56,551 nucleotides of DNA from an uncultured Verrucomicrobiota bacterium. GTDB lineage: Bacteria; Verrucomicrobiota; Verrucomicrobiia; Opitutales; Opitutaceae. The notes beneath the pieces were generated by a model, which made no database searches, was not told the DNA's origin, and saw nothing but the letters and a program-made list of their open reading frames with translations. The position numbers and the translations under genes were made by a program. The DNA is taken from assembly GCA_913058185.1 (NCBI GenBank), contig CAJXQX010000018.1:1-56551 (forward strand). Direction: 5' to 3'. Of the stretch, positions 9,556 through 18,474 are shown piece by piece (the stretch's first letter is position 1; every line of letters starts with the position of its first letter).

Positions 9556-10653
9556 TCACATCGCCCCCCTAAACTCAGCAAGCGCTGATAATAAACGCTC
9601 GTTCTGGGCGGCACTTCCCACCGTGATCCGCACCCACTCCGGCAGTCCGTAAACCCCAACCGGACGCACGATCACCCCAACTCGTTGAAGTGCAGAGAAT
9701 AACACTTTTCCGTCTCCTACTTTAACCAGCACGAAATTCCCCACGCTAGGGACAAAAGGTAATCCCAAGTCCGCCAAACCAAGCTCCAGTTGCTCCAGTC
9801 CTTCCCGATTGGTTTGCCGGCAACGCTGGATCCAATCGTGGTCATCCAAGGCCGCCAACGCCCCCGCCTGGGCCACGGCGTTCACATTGAAGGGCTGCCT
9901 CGAGCGTTGCAACAATCCCGCCAGCTCAGAATTCATCCGCCCATATCCCACCCGCAGGGCGGCTAAACCGAAAATCTTGGAGAAGGTCCGCAGAATCACC
10001 AGAGGACGACCTGCGGCAAGCAAGTCACTCCAATCAGGCTCTTTATCCAAATATTCAGCGTAGGCTTCATCGATAATGACTACAATATTCTCCGGAAGTG
10101 ATCTCACCCAATTGATCATCTCCGAAGCCTCATTGGTTGTCCCTGTCGGATTATTGGGGCTTGGCAGAAAAATCATCTTCGTTCGATCCGTAACTGCTGC
10201 GGCCATTGCCGAAAGATCGTGCACATGATCGCACAGCGGAACTTCCACCGGCGTCGCACCAAAGAGTAAGGTGACCAGCTTATAGACGATAAATGCCGGC
10301 GTCCCCATGAGCACCTCATCTCCTGGCCGCAAAAATACATGCCCGAGCAACTCCAACAGCTCATTGGAGCCATTCCCCACCACGATTTGATCACTCGCCA
10401 AATCATGCCGCGTCGCCAGTCGTGCCCTCAATTGGATGCATCCGCCATCCGGGTATAGTGCTGCGCCTTCCAACGCCTGCCGCATCGCATTCAATGCCAA
10501 CGGCGATGTCCCCAGCGAATTCTCATTCGAAGCCAATTTGATGATGGTGCCCGGATTCAAACCCAGCTCGCGAGCCACGTCCTCAATCGGTCTCCCTGGC
10601 TCGTAAACCGGCTGACTCAATATATGGGGATTTACGAGGTCGGTCAGATTCAT
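9556..10653 (-). CDS. hisC: Histidinol-phosphate aminotransferase
   Basis: 365 residues from MNLTDLVNPHI at 10653; a 44-residue upstream extension is basic and not family-like. Class I/II aminotransferase features: KLASNENSLGTSP near the N terminus, GNGSNELLELL (PLP phosphate), SPNNPTGT, IIDEAYAEYL (Asp/Tyr around PLP) and RTFSKIFGLAALRVGYG with the Schiff-base Lys. It interconverts imidazole acetol phosphate and histidinol phosphate in histidine synthesis; some members also act on aromatic amino acids. No other his genes are adjacent. It is divergent from an exported hydrolase gene, whose start is 56 bp away. Confidence 0.9.
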   Translation of the reverse strand: MNLTDLVNPHILSQPVYEPGRPIEDVARELGLNPGTIIKLASNENSLGTSPLALNAMRQALEGAALYPDGGCIQLRARLATRHDLASDQIVVGNGSNELLELLGHVFLRPGDEVLMGTPAFIVYKLVTLLFGATPVEVPLCDHVHDLSAMAAAVTDRTKMIFLPSPNNPTGTTNEASEMINWVRSLPENIVVIIDEAYAEYLDKEPDWSDLLAAGRPLVILRTFSKIFGLAALRVGYGRMNSELAGLLQRSRQPFNVNAVAQAGALAALDDHDWIQRCRQTNREGLEQLELGLADLGLPFVPSVGNFVLVKVGDGKVLFSALQRVGVIVRPVGVYGLPEWVRITVGSAAQNERLLSALAEFRGAM

Positions 10654-10708
10654 GAGGTCTACCCAACACGATTCGACAACCACGCCAAAACCAATTTTCA
10701 TTTTCCCC

Positions 10709-11818
10709 ATGTTATCGCTTCGCCTCAGCCTCCGGTTCGCATTGCTCGGGGCTATTGCATTTCTGCCAATCCACATCTTCGCCACCGTCGAATTAACCCG
10801 CGGAACGATCGACGGTGCTCACTACACGATAGCCCGTGATTCGGATCGAGAATGGAACCACTCTCTGTTACTGATTGCTCACGGTTTCCGCTCTGATGCC
10901 GCCCCGCTTGTCGCCGACCTGTTCCCCGACCAAGCAGCTTACGCATCCCTGATCGACGAAGGCTGGATCATTGCAAAAACGAGCTACCGTCGCAACGGCA
11001 TGATCATCGCCGACGCCATCACTGACCTCGATAATCTACACGCGTTCGTATCCGACGAATTTGGGCGCCCCCAACGCAGTATCATCGAAGGCGATTCCAT
11101 GGGAGGCACGATTGCCACCCACTTAATGGAGCGGGAAGATTCTCGCTACCACGGCGCTGTCGCCATCGGCGCCGCTCTGGAACTTCGTGAAAACGATGCA
11201 GCACCCGGGGTGAAACGCACTCCACTTAGACCGCTGCTATTCATGGCAAACCGTTCGGAGATACTTGGGCCCAAAGCCTATATCTCCAACGCGCCCCTCT
11301 CTCCCGACACCCCGCAGATGCGCCCCGCCCTCTTCCGTATCGATCGAGATGGGCACATAAATGTAAATCAGGCCGAACGCCTTATCGCGCTTCGGGCCTT
11401 AAATCGTTGGCTCGATCGGGGCCGCCAAGCCCTCCCGCGCGAACAACCATTCGATGCTACCCAACCGGCTCAACTCCAGCCCAGCCGGGTCGTATTCGAT
11501 CATGATAATCGTGGTCTGGTCACTAAGGTGAGTCACGTTTCCGCAATCTACGGCAATGTTTGGTTGGACATCCAACTCGCCGACCTCGAGCGCATCGGGC
11601 TCGATCCTGGGCTCTGGGCTGAAATTCGCATCGACGGAAAGTCTTACCGCTTCCGCTATGGCCAAGACTTCTCTAGCGTAAAGCGAGGCGAATGGGTCAT
11701 TTTTCCCAACGCTGATGGATTCTTTTGGCTATCACGAAACTGGGGCAATGCGGCCGAGACCGCAGATCTCGCAATGGGTGACGAAGTCCACCTTCGCCGT
11801 CTGGACTCTTCAAACTAG
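10709..11818 (+). CDS. Exported alpha/beta-hydrolase, nucleophile elbow GDSMGG
   Basis: 369 residues from ATG 10709, beginning with a signal peptide (MLSLRLSLRFALLGAIAF... cut after HIFA). Features of a serine hydrolase: LLIAHGF near residue 54 as an oxyanion-type HG motif, and a G-D-S-M-G-G elbow with the nucleophile at Ser130. A late DRDGHIN could supply the His. The C-terminal ~110 residues are outside the hydrolase fold and beta-rich. The substrate is unknown; an esterase acting on polymers or envelope components is possible. It is monocistronic and convergent with the HAD gene. Confidence 0.7.
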   Translation: MLSLRLSLRFALLGAIAFLPIHIFATVELTRGTIDGAHYTIARDSDREWNHSLLLIAHGFRSDAAPLVADLFPDQAAYASLIDEGWIIAKTSYRRNGMIIADAITDLDNLHAFVSDEFGRPQRSIIEGDSMGGTIATHLMEREDSRYHGAVAIGAALELRENDAAPGVKRTPLRPLLFMANRSEILGPKAYISNAPLSPDTPQMRPALFRIDRDGHINVNQAERLIALRALNRWLDRGRQALPREQPFDATQPAQLQPSRVVFDHDNRGLVTKVSHVSAIYGNVWLDIQLADLERIGLDPGLWAEIRIDGKSYRFRYGQDFSSVKRGEWVIFPNADGFFWLSRNWGNAAETADLAMGDEVHLRRLDSSN

Positions 11819-11827
11819 TCCCCGGAA

Positions 11828-12427
11828 TCAGAACGAGCGACTCGGCACTTTCACCAAAGCCATGCCCGCTGCGATCGCGGCTTCAAACCCAGGAACTGCG
11901 TCTTCGAAAACGACACACTCATGGGGCGGCACATTGATATGCTTGGCCGCTTCGAGAAACATGTCCGGCGCTGGCTTCCCTCTGCCCTCACCGACATCGG
12001 CCGGCGTCACCACGATGGAAAATACCTCTCGGAGGCCAACCGCTTCCAGCGCAGGAAGCGCCACCTCAGCAGCACCACCGGTCGCAATCGCGACCGGTTT
12101 CGATTTCGCAATCTCTCGTGCAAATTCAACCACCGGGGTGATCAATTCGACCGAATTTATTAGATCCAAATACAACTCCTCCTTGTAGTGCGAAACTTCC
12201 TCGCCATCCACGGTGATGCCATAGTGCTCACCGAGCTTTAATGCGACTAATGGAGTCGGCACCCCACCCAGCGAATAAAACAGATCCTCGTCCAAGGATT
12301 GTCCGATCCCCGCTCGCTGCATTGCAGCGTCCCAGGCCCGATAGTGCACCGGCATGGAATGAATGAGCGTGCCATCCAGATCAAAGATATAACCGCCGTA
12401 TTCGCGGTCTGGGAGTTCTAATTGCAT
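11828..12427 (-). CDS. HAD-superfamily phosphatase, beta-phosphoglucomutase-like
   Basis: 199 residues from MQLELPDREYGG at 12427. HAD motif I is FDLDGTLIHSMPVHYRAW, with the nucleophile Asp and the helical cap of subclass IA; motif II is IATGG, and motifs III/IV are GKPAPDMFLEAAKHI plus VFEDAVPGFEAAIAAGM. The DLDGTL...HYRAWD pattern is close to beta-phosphoglucomutases and sugar-phosphate phosphatases such as YqaB. The substrate cannot be read. It lies between a convergent hydrolase gene and the helicase gene on the same strand. Confidence 0.8.
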   Translation of the reverse strand: MQLELPDREYGGYIFDLDGTLIHSMPVHYRAWDAAMQRAGIGQSLDEDLFYSLGGVPTPLVALKLGEHYGITVDGEEVSHYKEELYLDLINSVELITPVVEFAREIAKSKPVAIATGGAAEVALPALEAVGLREVFSIVVTPADVGEGRGKPAPDMFLEAAKHINVPPHECVVFEDAVPGFEAAIAAGMALVKVPSRSF

Positions 12428-12511
12428 AGTCGTTCTTAGGCCAGCGGGTTGAGCTTCAAGTGACAACCTGCAAACCTAAGAATCCAGAAGTCGCAACGCG
12501 TCCTCTGGGAA

Positions 12512-14173
12512 TCAGCGACGCATTCCGCGCATCAACCGCGATTTCGGCTTAACTGGAGCGGCCTCCGCCAATACCTTGGCGTCAAACAGCGCCGAATAGA
12601 TGTAATCAAAATCGTCGATTTGAGTGCGTTCAATGTCGGACTCGATGAACCGCTCGATCGAACGGGCATTTCGCACGTCCTCTTCGGTCACCAAAGTGAA
12701 AGCATCACCGGTCGATTGCGCCCGGCCAGTCCGACCGATCCTATGCACATAATCTTCCGCATTCTCGGGCACATCGTAGTTAATGACGTGAGAAACACCC
12801 GCGATATCGAGACCGCGAGCGGCGATATCGGTGGCCACGAGGACTTCGAATTTACCGGACTTGAAGCCTTGCAGGGCTTCGACGCGTTCGCGCTGGCTGC
12901 GATCAGAATGCATCACCGCCACGGTGTGATTGTCGGCTTGCAAACGGCGGGCGATTTTATCCGCGCCCATCCGGGTCCGGGTAAACACGAGCACACTTTT
13001 AAAATCAGTCCGACGCATTAACTCCTGCATGAGGTTAAACTTCTGCGAAGCCACCACCGGATAGAATGCATGGGAGATGGTTTCCGCCACCCTCCGCTGC
13101 ATGCCAATTTTGACCTGCTCAGGATTATTCAGCGCCCAGTCCGCCAATGAGGCAATTTCAGGGGGGATAGTCGCAGTGAAAAAGAGGGTCTGACGGTTCT
13201 GCTTACACCTTTGCACGATCCGACGGACATCCGGCAAGAAACCCATGTCGAGCATGCGATCAACCTCATCCAACACCAATATCTCAATATCATCGAGGTT
13301 GGTGGTGCCGTCTTCCATCAAATCGAGCAATCGGCCAGGAGTGGCAGCACAGATATCAACTCCGCGACGCAAATCTTCACGTTGTTTACCATAGCCTACC
13401 CCGCCATAAATGATCGTGGTCGTTAGGTCAGTAAACTTGGAATACTCTTGGAACGCTTCTTCAACCTGCAAAGCGAGTTCGCGGGTGGGTTCGAGCACGA
13501 GACACCGCATCTTGCCGTGCGAGTTCAGTTTCTGCAAAATCGGCAGCGCGAATGCTGCCGTCTTACCGGTGCCGGTCTGAGCCGAACCGATCACATCACG
13601 TCCCGCGAGAATCAAGGGAATCGATTGAGCCTGGATCGGAGTCGGGGATTCATAACCCTTTTCCGCGACTGAAAACGCTAACGCGTCATTCAACCCTAAT
13701 TTGGAGAACTCAGTATCCTGAGGAGGGATGTCGATCGGCGTCTTCGGTTTGAAAGATTCAGTCTGCGGGTGCTCGAAATCATCACGTGGCGGAGGTCCGC
13801 GACGTTCGCTGCGGTCATTCCGACCGCCACGTCCTGCTGGGGCGCCATCTCTGCGTCCACCTCTTCTTTCGCCTCCACGTCTTTCGCCGCCGCGACCACC
13901 AGAACGTTCTCCGCCGCGTCCACTAGAACGTTCGCCCCGGGTGTTTTCACCGGTTTTTTCAGGACGGTCAGGACGATCCGGACGGTCAGAGCGCTTGCGG
14001 CGGCTACGATTACCGCCCCCTCCTGCGTCCGGATTACGTGACCTTCCGCCACTTTTCGGAGCTTGGGACTTCGGGGAGGAACTTGATTTTGGGGTCGAGT
14101 CTTTGGACTGACTCGAGGCGTCGCTGGACGACGCAGAGGAGCGTCGGAACGCTGAAATTATCTTCTTAAACAT
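12512..14173 (-). CDS. DEAD-box RNA helicase, RhlE-like, with long basic N-terminal tail
   Basis: 553 residues. The first ~150 are low-complexity, Ser/Lys then Arg/Gly/Asp-rich with RGG-like repeats, likely an RNA-binding tail. The core follows: Q motif (PTPIQAQSIPL), motif I AQTGTGKT, Ia PTRELALQ, motif II DEVD in VLDEVDRMLDMGF, motif III TAT, motif V ATDIAARGLDI and motif VI HRIGRTGRA. Motifs II and III differ from the usual DEAD and SAT. Such helicases remodel rRNA or mRNA structure, often in the cold. An AAGGA is well placed 8 nt before the ATG, and the 5' leader may be long because the upstream gap is 335 bp. Confidence 0.9.
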   Translation of the reverse strand: MFKKIISAFRRSSASSSDASSQSKDSTPKSSSSPKSQAPKSGGRSRNPDAGGGGNRSRRKRSDRPDRPDRPEKTGENTRGERSSGRGGERSGGRGGERRGGERRGGRRDGAPAGRGGRNDRSERRGPPPRDDFEHPQTESFKPKTPIDIPPQDTEFSKLGLNDALAFSVAEKGYESPTPIQAQSIPLILAGRDVIGSAQTGTGKTAAFALPILQKLNSHGKMRCLVLEPTRELALQVEEAFQEYSKFTDLTTTIIYGGVGYGKQREDLRRGVDICAATPGRLLDLMEDGTTNLDDIEILVLDEVDRMLDMGFLPDVRRIVQRCKQNRQTLFFTATIPPEIASLADWALNNPEQVKIGMQRRVAETISHAFYPVVASQKFNLMQELMRRTDFKSVLVFTRTRMGADKIARRLQADNHTVAVMHSDRSQRERVEALQGFKSGKFEVLVATDIAARGLDIAGVSHVINYDVPENAEDYVHRIGRTGRAQSTGDAFTLVTEEDVRNARSIERFIESDIERTQIDDFDYIYSALFDAKVLAEAAPVKPKSRLMRGMRR

Positions 14174-14508
14174 ATCTATAATCCTTCAGAAGTGTCGAGG
14201 ATTGGGCTGATAAGCAACTACGGAGATTTCCGCCTCCTCAAAGCACGCTACATCCAACCAAGCACACCTTAGATTCCGTGCCTCCAGCCCCTCATCTTGA
14301 TTGTTTTCGTCTTGTTTCCGACAATCGCACCCTATTTCAGGGCGCTGATTAGCCCTTCCTCCAAATCGGCAAACAGATCAAAACGAGTGATCTTGGCCGA
14401 CTAGGACTGCGTTTGGTCTGAGTCTAACAGTCCACGTTAAGCTTCACCGTTCGACCCTGAGGCCGTCACGCGATTGACGCCTATTGGCTGAGTTTGCTAT
14501 CGAGCCCC
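14174..14508. other. Gene-free divergent intergenic region (335 bp)
   Basis: It separates the helicase gene and the TIM-barrel gene, both transcribed outward. I find no reading frame with coding character. AGGGC/GCCCT at about 14338-14355 and CGGA/TCCG near 14220-14235 can form small hairpins, but neither has a T tract. The helicase side could be a structured leader, as many bacterial DEAD-box mRNAs have; nothing in the sequence proves it. Confidence 0.4.
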
Positions 14509-15246
14509 ATGCCCTCACCTCGTGTTTCGCTGCAACTCTGGTCACTCCAGGATCAAACCGCCGAAGATTTCGATGCTACGGTCAAAGAAGTTGCTAAGAT
14601 GGGTTACACCGGCGTGGAGACCGCAGGTTACGGGAATCTCGAGGCCGCCGCCGCCGCCGAGTCTATGAAGAAGGCCGGACTCATTGTCTCCGGCATGCAC
14701 ATCGGCATTGATCGCCTCAGGGGAGAATTTAATGCGGTTATCGATGAGGCCCTCCTCTGCGATACGCGCGATATCATTTGCCCGTTCTGGCCAGTCGACC
14801 ACTTCCGTTCCGCCGAAGTTTGTAGCACCATCGGAGCCGAACTCGACGATATCGGTGCCCGACTCCGCGGCATGGGGTTTCGGTTCCACTACCACAATCA
14901 CGACCACGAAATCGCGTTACAAGACGGCCGTCCCGGCATCGACTGGCTGCTCGATCACACCGCCCCGGCCAACGTCAGCTTCGAGGCCGATGTGTATTGG
15001 GTTCAACACGGGGGACAAGATCCTGCCCAAATTATCCGCGAATACGGACGTCGCATTCAACTTCTACACATAAAAGACGAAGCCGAGATCGGCTCAGGGC
15101 CGGTCAATTTCGCCCCTATTTTCACCGCCGCCGAAAGCATCGGCGCGGTTGAATGGTATGTGATCGAAGTCGAAAAATATAATCACGACCCCATCGAATC
15201 TGTCCGCCTCTCGCTCGAACAAATGCGGAACTGGGGCAAAGCCTGA
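14509..15246 (+). CDS. Sugar phosphate isomerase/epimerase-type TIM-barrel protein
   Basis: 245 residues from ATG 14509 (a TTG at 14494 is possible but unneeded). It belongs to the xylose-isomerase-like TIM-barrel superfamily: QLWSLQD at the first strand, GVETAGYG, a metal-site cluster HYHNHDHE near residue 128, FEADVYWVQHGGQDP, HIKDE and a final VIEVEKY. The conserved Glu, Asp and His residues are the expected divalent-metal ligands. The gene is followed 47 bp later by a Gfo/Idh/MocA oxidoreductase, a pairing seen in pathways handling keto-sugars or inositols. The substrate is not assignable. Confidence 0.82.
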   Translation: MPSPRVSLQLWSLQDQTAEDFDATVKEVAKMGYTGVETAGYGNLEAAAAAESMKKAGLIVSGMHIGIDRLRGEFNAVIDEALLCDTRDIICPFWPVDHFRSAEVCSTIGAELDDIGARLRGMGFRFHYHNHDHEIALQDGRPGIDWLLDHTAPANVSFEADVYWVQHGGQDPAQIIREYGRRIQLLHIKDEAEIGSGPVNFAPIFTAAESIGAVEWYVIEVEKYNHDPIESVRLSLEQMRNWGKA

Positions 15247-15293
15247 TCCACTAAACGCCCCCAGATCTAAGTCCTCCACCTTCCCATCCCCCC

Positions 15294-16355
15294 ATGGCCA
15301 AATCCAAAAAAAACTTCAATATCGCAGTCATTGGTGCCGGTGCTATCGGCATCGACCACATCCGTAGCTTCCAACAACACCCTGCAGCCAACGTAGTCGC
15401 CCTAGCGGAGGTTTCGGCCCAACGCGGCCAGGAGGCTGCCGACACGTTCGGAATCCCCGATTTGGTCACCGACTATCAGGACCTGCTCAAACGTTCGGAT
15501 ATCGACGTGATCTCAATCGCATTGCCCAACTTCCTCCACGCCTCGGTCGGAATCGAAGCCTTACGGGCGGGAAAACACGTCATGGTGGATAAGCCGATGG
15601 CCACCAACGCCAAAGACGCGGCAAAACTGATCGCCGCATCCAAGAAGCACCGTCGCCGGCTTATGGTCGGCCAAAACATGCGCTTCTCTCCCGAAGTCCA
15701 AACCGCTCGACATCTCATCAACCAAGGTAAGCTCGGCGACGTCTACCATGCCAAGACCTCCTGGTCGCGTCGCAGTGGGATCCCGCGAATCGGATCGTGG
15801 TTCACCCAAAAGCAATTCGCCGGCGGCGGTTGCACCTACGATATTGGGGTCCATGCCCTCGACCGCGCGTTGTTTCTGATGGGGGAATTCGAAGCTGCTG
15901 CCGTGAGCGGTCAAACCTACTCTCAACTCGGCCCCCTTGGTCGAGGCAATGGGGACTGGGGCAAAGGCGAGGTCGATAAAAAGGCAAAATTCGACGTCGA
16001 TGATCTGGCCGTTGCACTCATCAAACTCAAGAGTGGGCGCACCGTTTTACTCGAAGCCTCATGGGCCGCCCACCTCCCTGAAAACGACTTCTTCACTTCC
16101 CAAGTTTTCGGCACCGATGCGGGCATCATGCTCAACCCCTTACGCCTCATTCGTCCGAGCCGCATTGGCTATGTGACCGAAGAAGTAACACCCTCCACCC
16201 CACTGGTGAATGAGAACCGCATGGTGCATTTCATCGACGTATTACTCGGCAAGGTGGAACCCTACGTAAAACCCGCTGAATCTTTGGCCGTGCAAAAGAT
16301 CCTCGATGCGATCTACGCTTCGTCAGCATCGGGCCGCGAAGTGCGGATCAAATAA
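15294..16355 (+). CDS. Cytoplasmic Gfo/Idh/MocA family oxidoreductase
   Basis: 353 residues, no signal peptide. Rossmann motif IAVIGAGAIGIDHIRSF near residue 10, then LPNFLHASVGIEALRAGKHV and DKPMAT where most of the family has EKP. A Tyr/Asp/His site is visible in GGGCTYDIGVHALDRALF near residue 179. The enzyme would oxidise or reduce a sugar or cyclitol with NAD(P). It probably forms an operon with the preceding TIM-barrel gene. The downstream GNAT gene, on the same strand after 24 bp, is broken. Confidence 0.85.
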   Translation: MAKSKKNFNIAVIGAGAIGIDHIRSFQQHPAANVVALAEVSAQRGQEAADTFGIPDLVTDYQDLLKRSDIDVISIALPNFLHASVGIEALRAGKHVMVDKPMATNAKDAAKLIAASKKHRRRLMVGQNMRFSPEVQTARHLINQGKLGDVYHAKTSWSRRSGIPRIGSWFTQKQFAGGGCTYDIGVHALDRALFLMGEFEAAAVSGQTYSQLGPLGRGNGDWGKGEVDKKAKFDVDDLAVALIKLKSGRTVLLEASWAAHLPENDFFTSQVFGTDAGIMLNPLRLIRPSRIGYVTEEVTPSTPLVNENRMVHFIDVLLGKVEPYVKPAESLAVQKILDAIYASSASGREVRIK

Positions 16356-16379
16356 TCACCGGCCGCACCTTCCCTTTCT

Positions 16380-16865
16380 ATGACGACTCTCCGCGACGCC
16401 ACTTCCGCCGATACCTCGCTGGTGCTCGAGTTCATCACCGAGCTGGCGGTCTACGAAAAGATGGTCGACGATGTGGTCGCTAGGGTCGAGATCCTCTAAG
16501 CCCAACTTTTCCCGGTGGAGGGAGCGGCCTCCGCGCATTGTGTGTTGGCCTTTGATGGCGAAACCCCGGTTGGTTTCGCACTGTATTTCTACAACTTCTC
16601 CACGTTCCTCGCGCGACGCGGTCTCTACCTTGAAAACCTATTCGTTCGGCCCGATCATCGCAGCGGCGGTCATGGAAAGGCGTTGCTGCTCCATCTGGCC
16701 AAGACAGCGCATGCCAAAGTTTGCGGTCGCATGGAATGGTGCGTGCTGGACTGGAACCAACCCGCGATTGATTTCTATCAAAGCCTAGGGGCGGAGATGA
16801 TGAGCGAATGGACCACGTGCCGGCTCAACCAAACAGCGCTTGCTCGTATTGCAGAGTCCGCCTGA
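16380..16865 (+). pseudogene. GNAT-family N-acetyltransferase with in-frame TAA at codon 40
   Basis: The frame from ATG 16380 begins MTTLRDATSADTSLVLEF, a typical GNAT start, and stops at TAA 16497-16499. The same frame continues without interruption to 16865 and carries the acetyl-CoA site: LENLFVRPDHRSGGHGKALL (the R/Q-x-x-G-x-G/A region) and WNQPAIDFYQSLGA. Length without the stop is 161 residues, normal for the spermidine/thialysine acetyltransferase-like group. Because both sides of the stop are well conserved, the lesion is recent or an assembly error. A restart at 16515 would lack the first two helices. Confidence 0.82.
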
Positions 16866-16883
16866 TCGACCGTTAATCGCGGC

Positions 16884-17681
16884 ATGGGCACTATTCCGTT
16901 CTACTGGGTCGACGCATTTACCGATAAACCATTCGGAGGGAATCCCGCCGCAATCTGTCCTTTGGAATCGTGGCTCCCCGACGAGCTGCTACAACGCATG
17001 GCTTGGCAACACGGATTGTCCGAAACGGCCTTCTACGTTTCTGAATCCTAGGGTAGCTATCACCTCCGCTGGTTCACGCCTGCGCGGGAAGTTGACCTAT
17101 GCGGTCATGCCACGCTCGCCGCAGCTGCCGTGATTTTTGATCGAGAGTCCAGTCTCGTTGAAATCGTATTCAATTCCCAAAGTGGTCGATTGCGCGTGCA
17201 ACGTGATAGTCACGGCCGCTACGAACTGAATTCCCCTAGCCGACCACCGATTAAATCGGAATTCGAGGAATCCTCCGGCGAACTACTGGGCGCGCTTGGT
17301 GTGGAATGCGCTGAGTGGGTGGGAAAATCTCGCGATCACTTTGTCGTGATAGCCAACCAAACTGCCGTCGCGGCGCTGAAGCCTGATTTCGAGCGAATGG
17401 TGAAGTTCGACACCTCGTCAGTCATCGTCACGGCACCGGGAGATGATCTGGATTTTGTATCACGCAATTTCGCTCCGGGTTACGGCATCGACGAAGACCC
17501 CGTCACCGGTTCGGCCCATTGCACTTTGACGCCATTTTGGGCGCAACGTCTCGGAAAAGATCAACTGCACGCCAAGCAGATTTCGGCACGAGGCGGCGAG
17601 CTTTGGTGTGGACTTCGAGGCGATCGTGTAGCAATCGCGGGAAATGCGGTCACTTACCTCAAAGGGCAAATCAGCATTTAG
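16884..17681 (+). pseudogene. PhzF-family isomerase/epimerase with in-frame TAG at codon 56
   Basis: The frame from ATG 16884 starts with FYWVDAFTDKPFGGNPAAIC and the catalytic-Glu motif GLSETAFYV, both PhzF signatures. It then meets TAG at 17049-17051. The same frame continues as RWFTPAREVDLCGHATLAAA and later DEDPVTGSAHCTL...GGELWC, the remaining family motifs. Without the stop the protein would be 265 residues, the usual family length. PhzF enzymes isomerise small metabolites by a Glu acid/base. The gene follows the equally broken GNAT gene by 18 bp. Confidence 0.83.
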
Positions 17682-17692
17682 GAAACGCGGGC

Positions 17693-18359
17693 TTAGCCCA
17701 ATCCGTTTTGCATCACCCAGCGCACGAGACTGGCGACTTCGCGAACACCCAACTTTTCCATAATGTTAGCGCGGTGCTTTTCGACCGTTCGGGTGCTCAG
17801 ATCGAGATCTGAAGCCACCTCCTTGGAGGATCTTCCGGCGGCGACCAATCGGGCTACTTCCAATTCGCGCGCAGACAGCTCCGACGGAAGCACATCACTC
17901 GCTGAAGGCAGACTGCCGCCCACTGAACTGCTTTCCGCTTGCACGTGACTGGCAAAAAACATTCCACCCGCCATGACCGTGTCGATGGCTTGAATGACAT
18001 AAGCGAGCGGTTCGGTCTTATCGACAAATCCTGCTACTCCGAGCCGCATCAATTTCCCCGGCAATGAGGGATCCGCGTGACCGGTTAGGACCAGAACTTT
18101 CACGTCTTTGTGCACCTGCAACAGCTCTCTTACGATATCCAAGCCGTGTTTACCGGGAAGCTGTAGATCCACCAAGAGTAACTCTGGAGGATTTTGGAGA
18201 CACGCCTCCAGACCGACAGCACCATCGGCGTAGTCTTCCACCATCTTCCCCCTTGCGCTTTTCCAATGAGCGTTTCACCAAATGCCGAAATACTGTTTCA
18301 TCCTCGATGAGGATCACGCGGGGAGGCTTTTTACTGCCAGCTGAGTCGAGAGGTAACAT
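17693..18359 (-). pseudogene. NarL-type response regulator with +1 frameshift in a G5 run
   Basis: The N terminus (from 18359) gives RVILIEDETVFRHLVKRSLEK, the acidic pocket of a receiver domain. At a run of five C (18248-18252; G on the coding strand) the frame is lost; with four G it would read straight into MVEDYADGAVGLEACLQ and continue. The rest is intact: phospho-acceptor Asp in LLLVDLQLPG, the Lys in GFVDKTE, and a LuxR-type HTH (LSARELEVARLVAAGRSSKEVA...STRTVEKHRANIMEKLGV). Total length would be about 221 residues. No partner kinase is next to it. It could be a pseudogene, slip-strand phase variation or an assembly error. Confidence 0.8.
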
Positions 18360-18474
18360 GAAAAGTGACGCAAATCTATAGGGGCACGGCCCCAGTCAAC
18401 CCCAGTCTTACGTAATTATACCCATTCTTTTCCTTAAACGCTAAAAATCGTATTCCCGGTATATTTTAGTCATA

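Noticed and set aside
13728-14111. Pro/Arg/Ser-rich 127-residue frame antisense to the helicase tail
   Set aside because: Low-complexity mirror of the RGG-like tail, with no start context.
8664-17051. Stop-codon readthrough or reassignment to explain the in-frame TAA and TAG codons
   Set aside because: TAA, TAG and TGA all end intact genes in the window, so recoding is unlikely; no selenocysteine or pyrrolysine context was seen.
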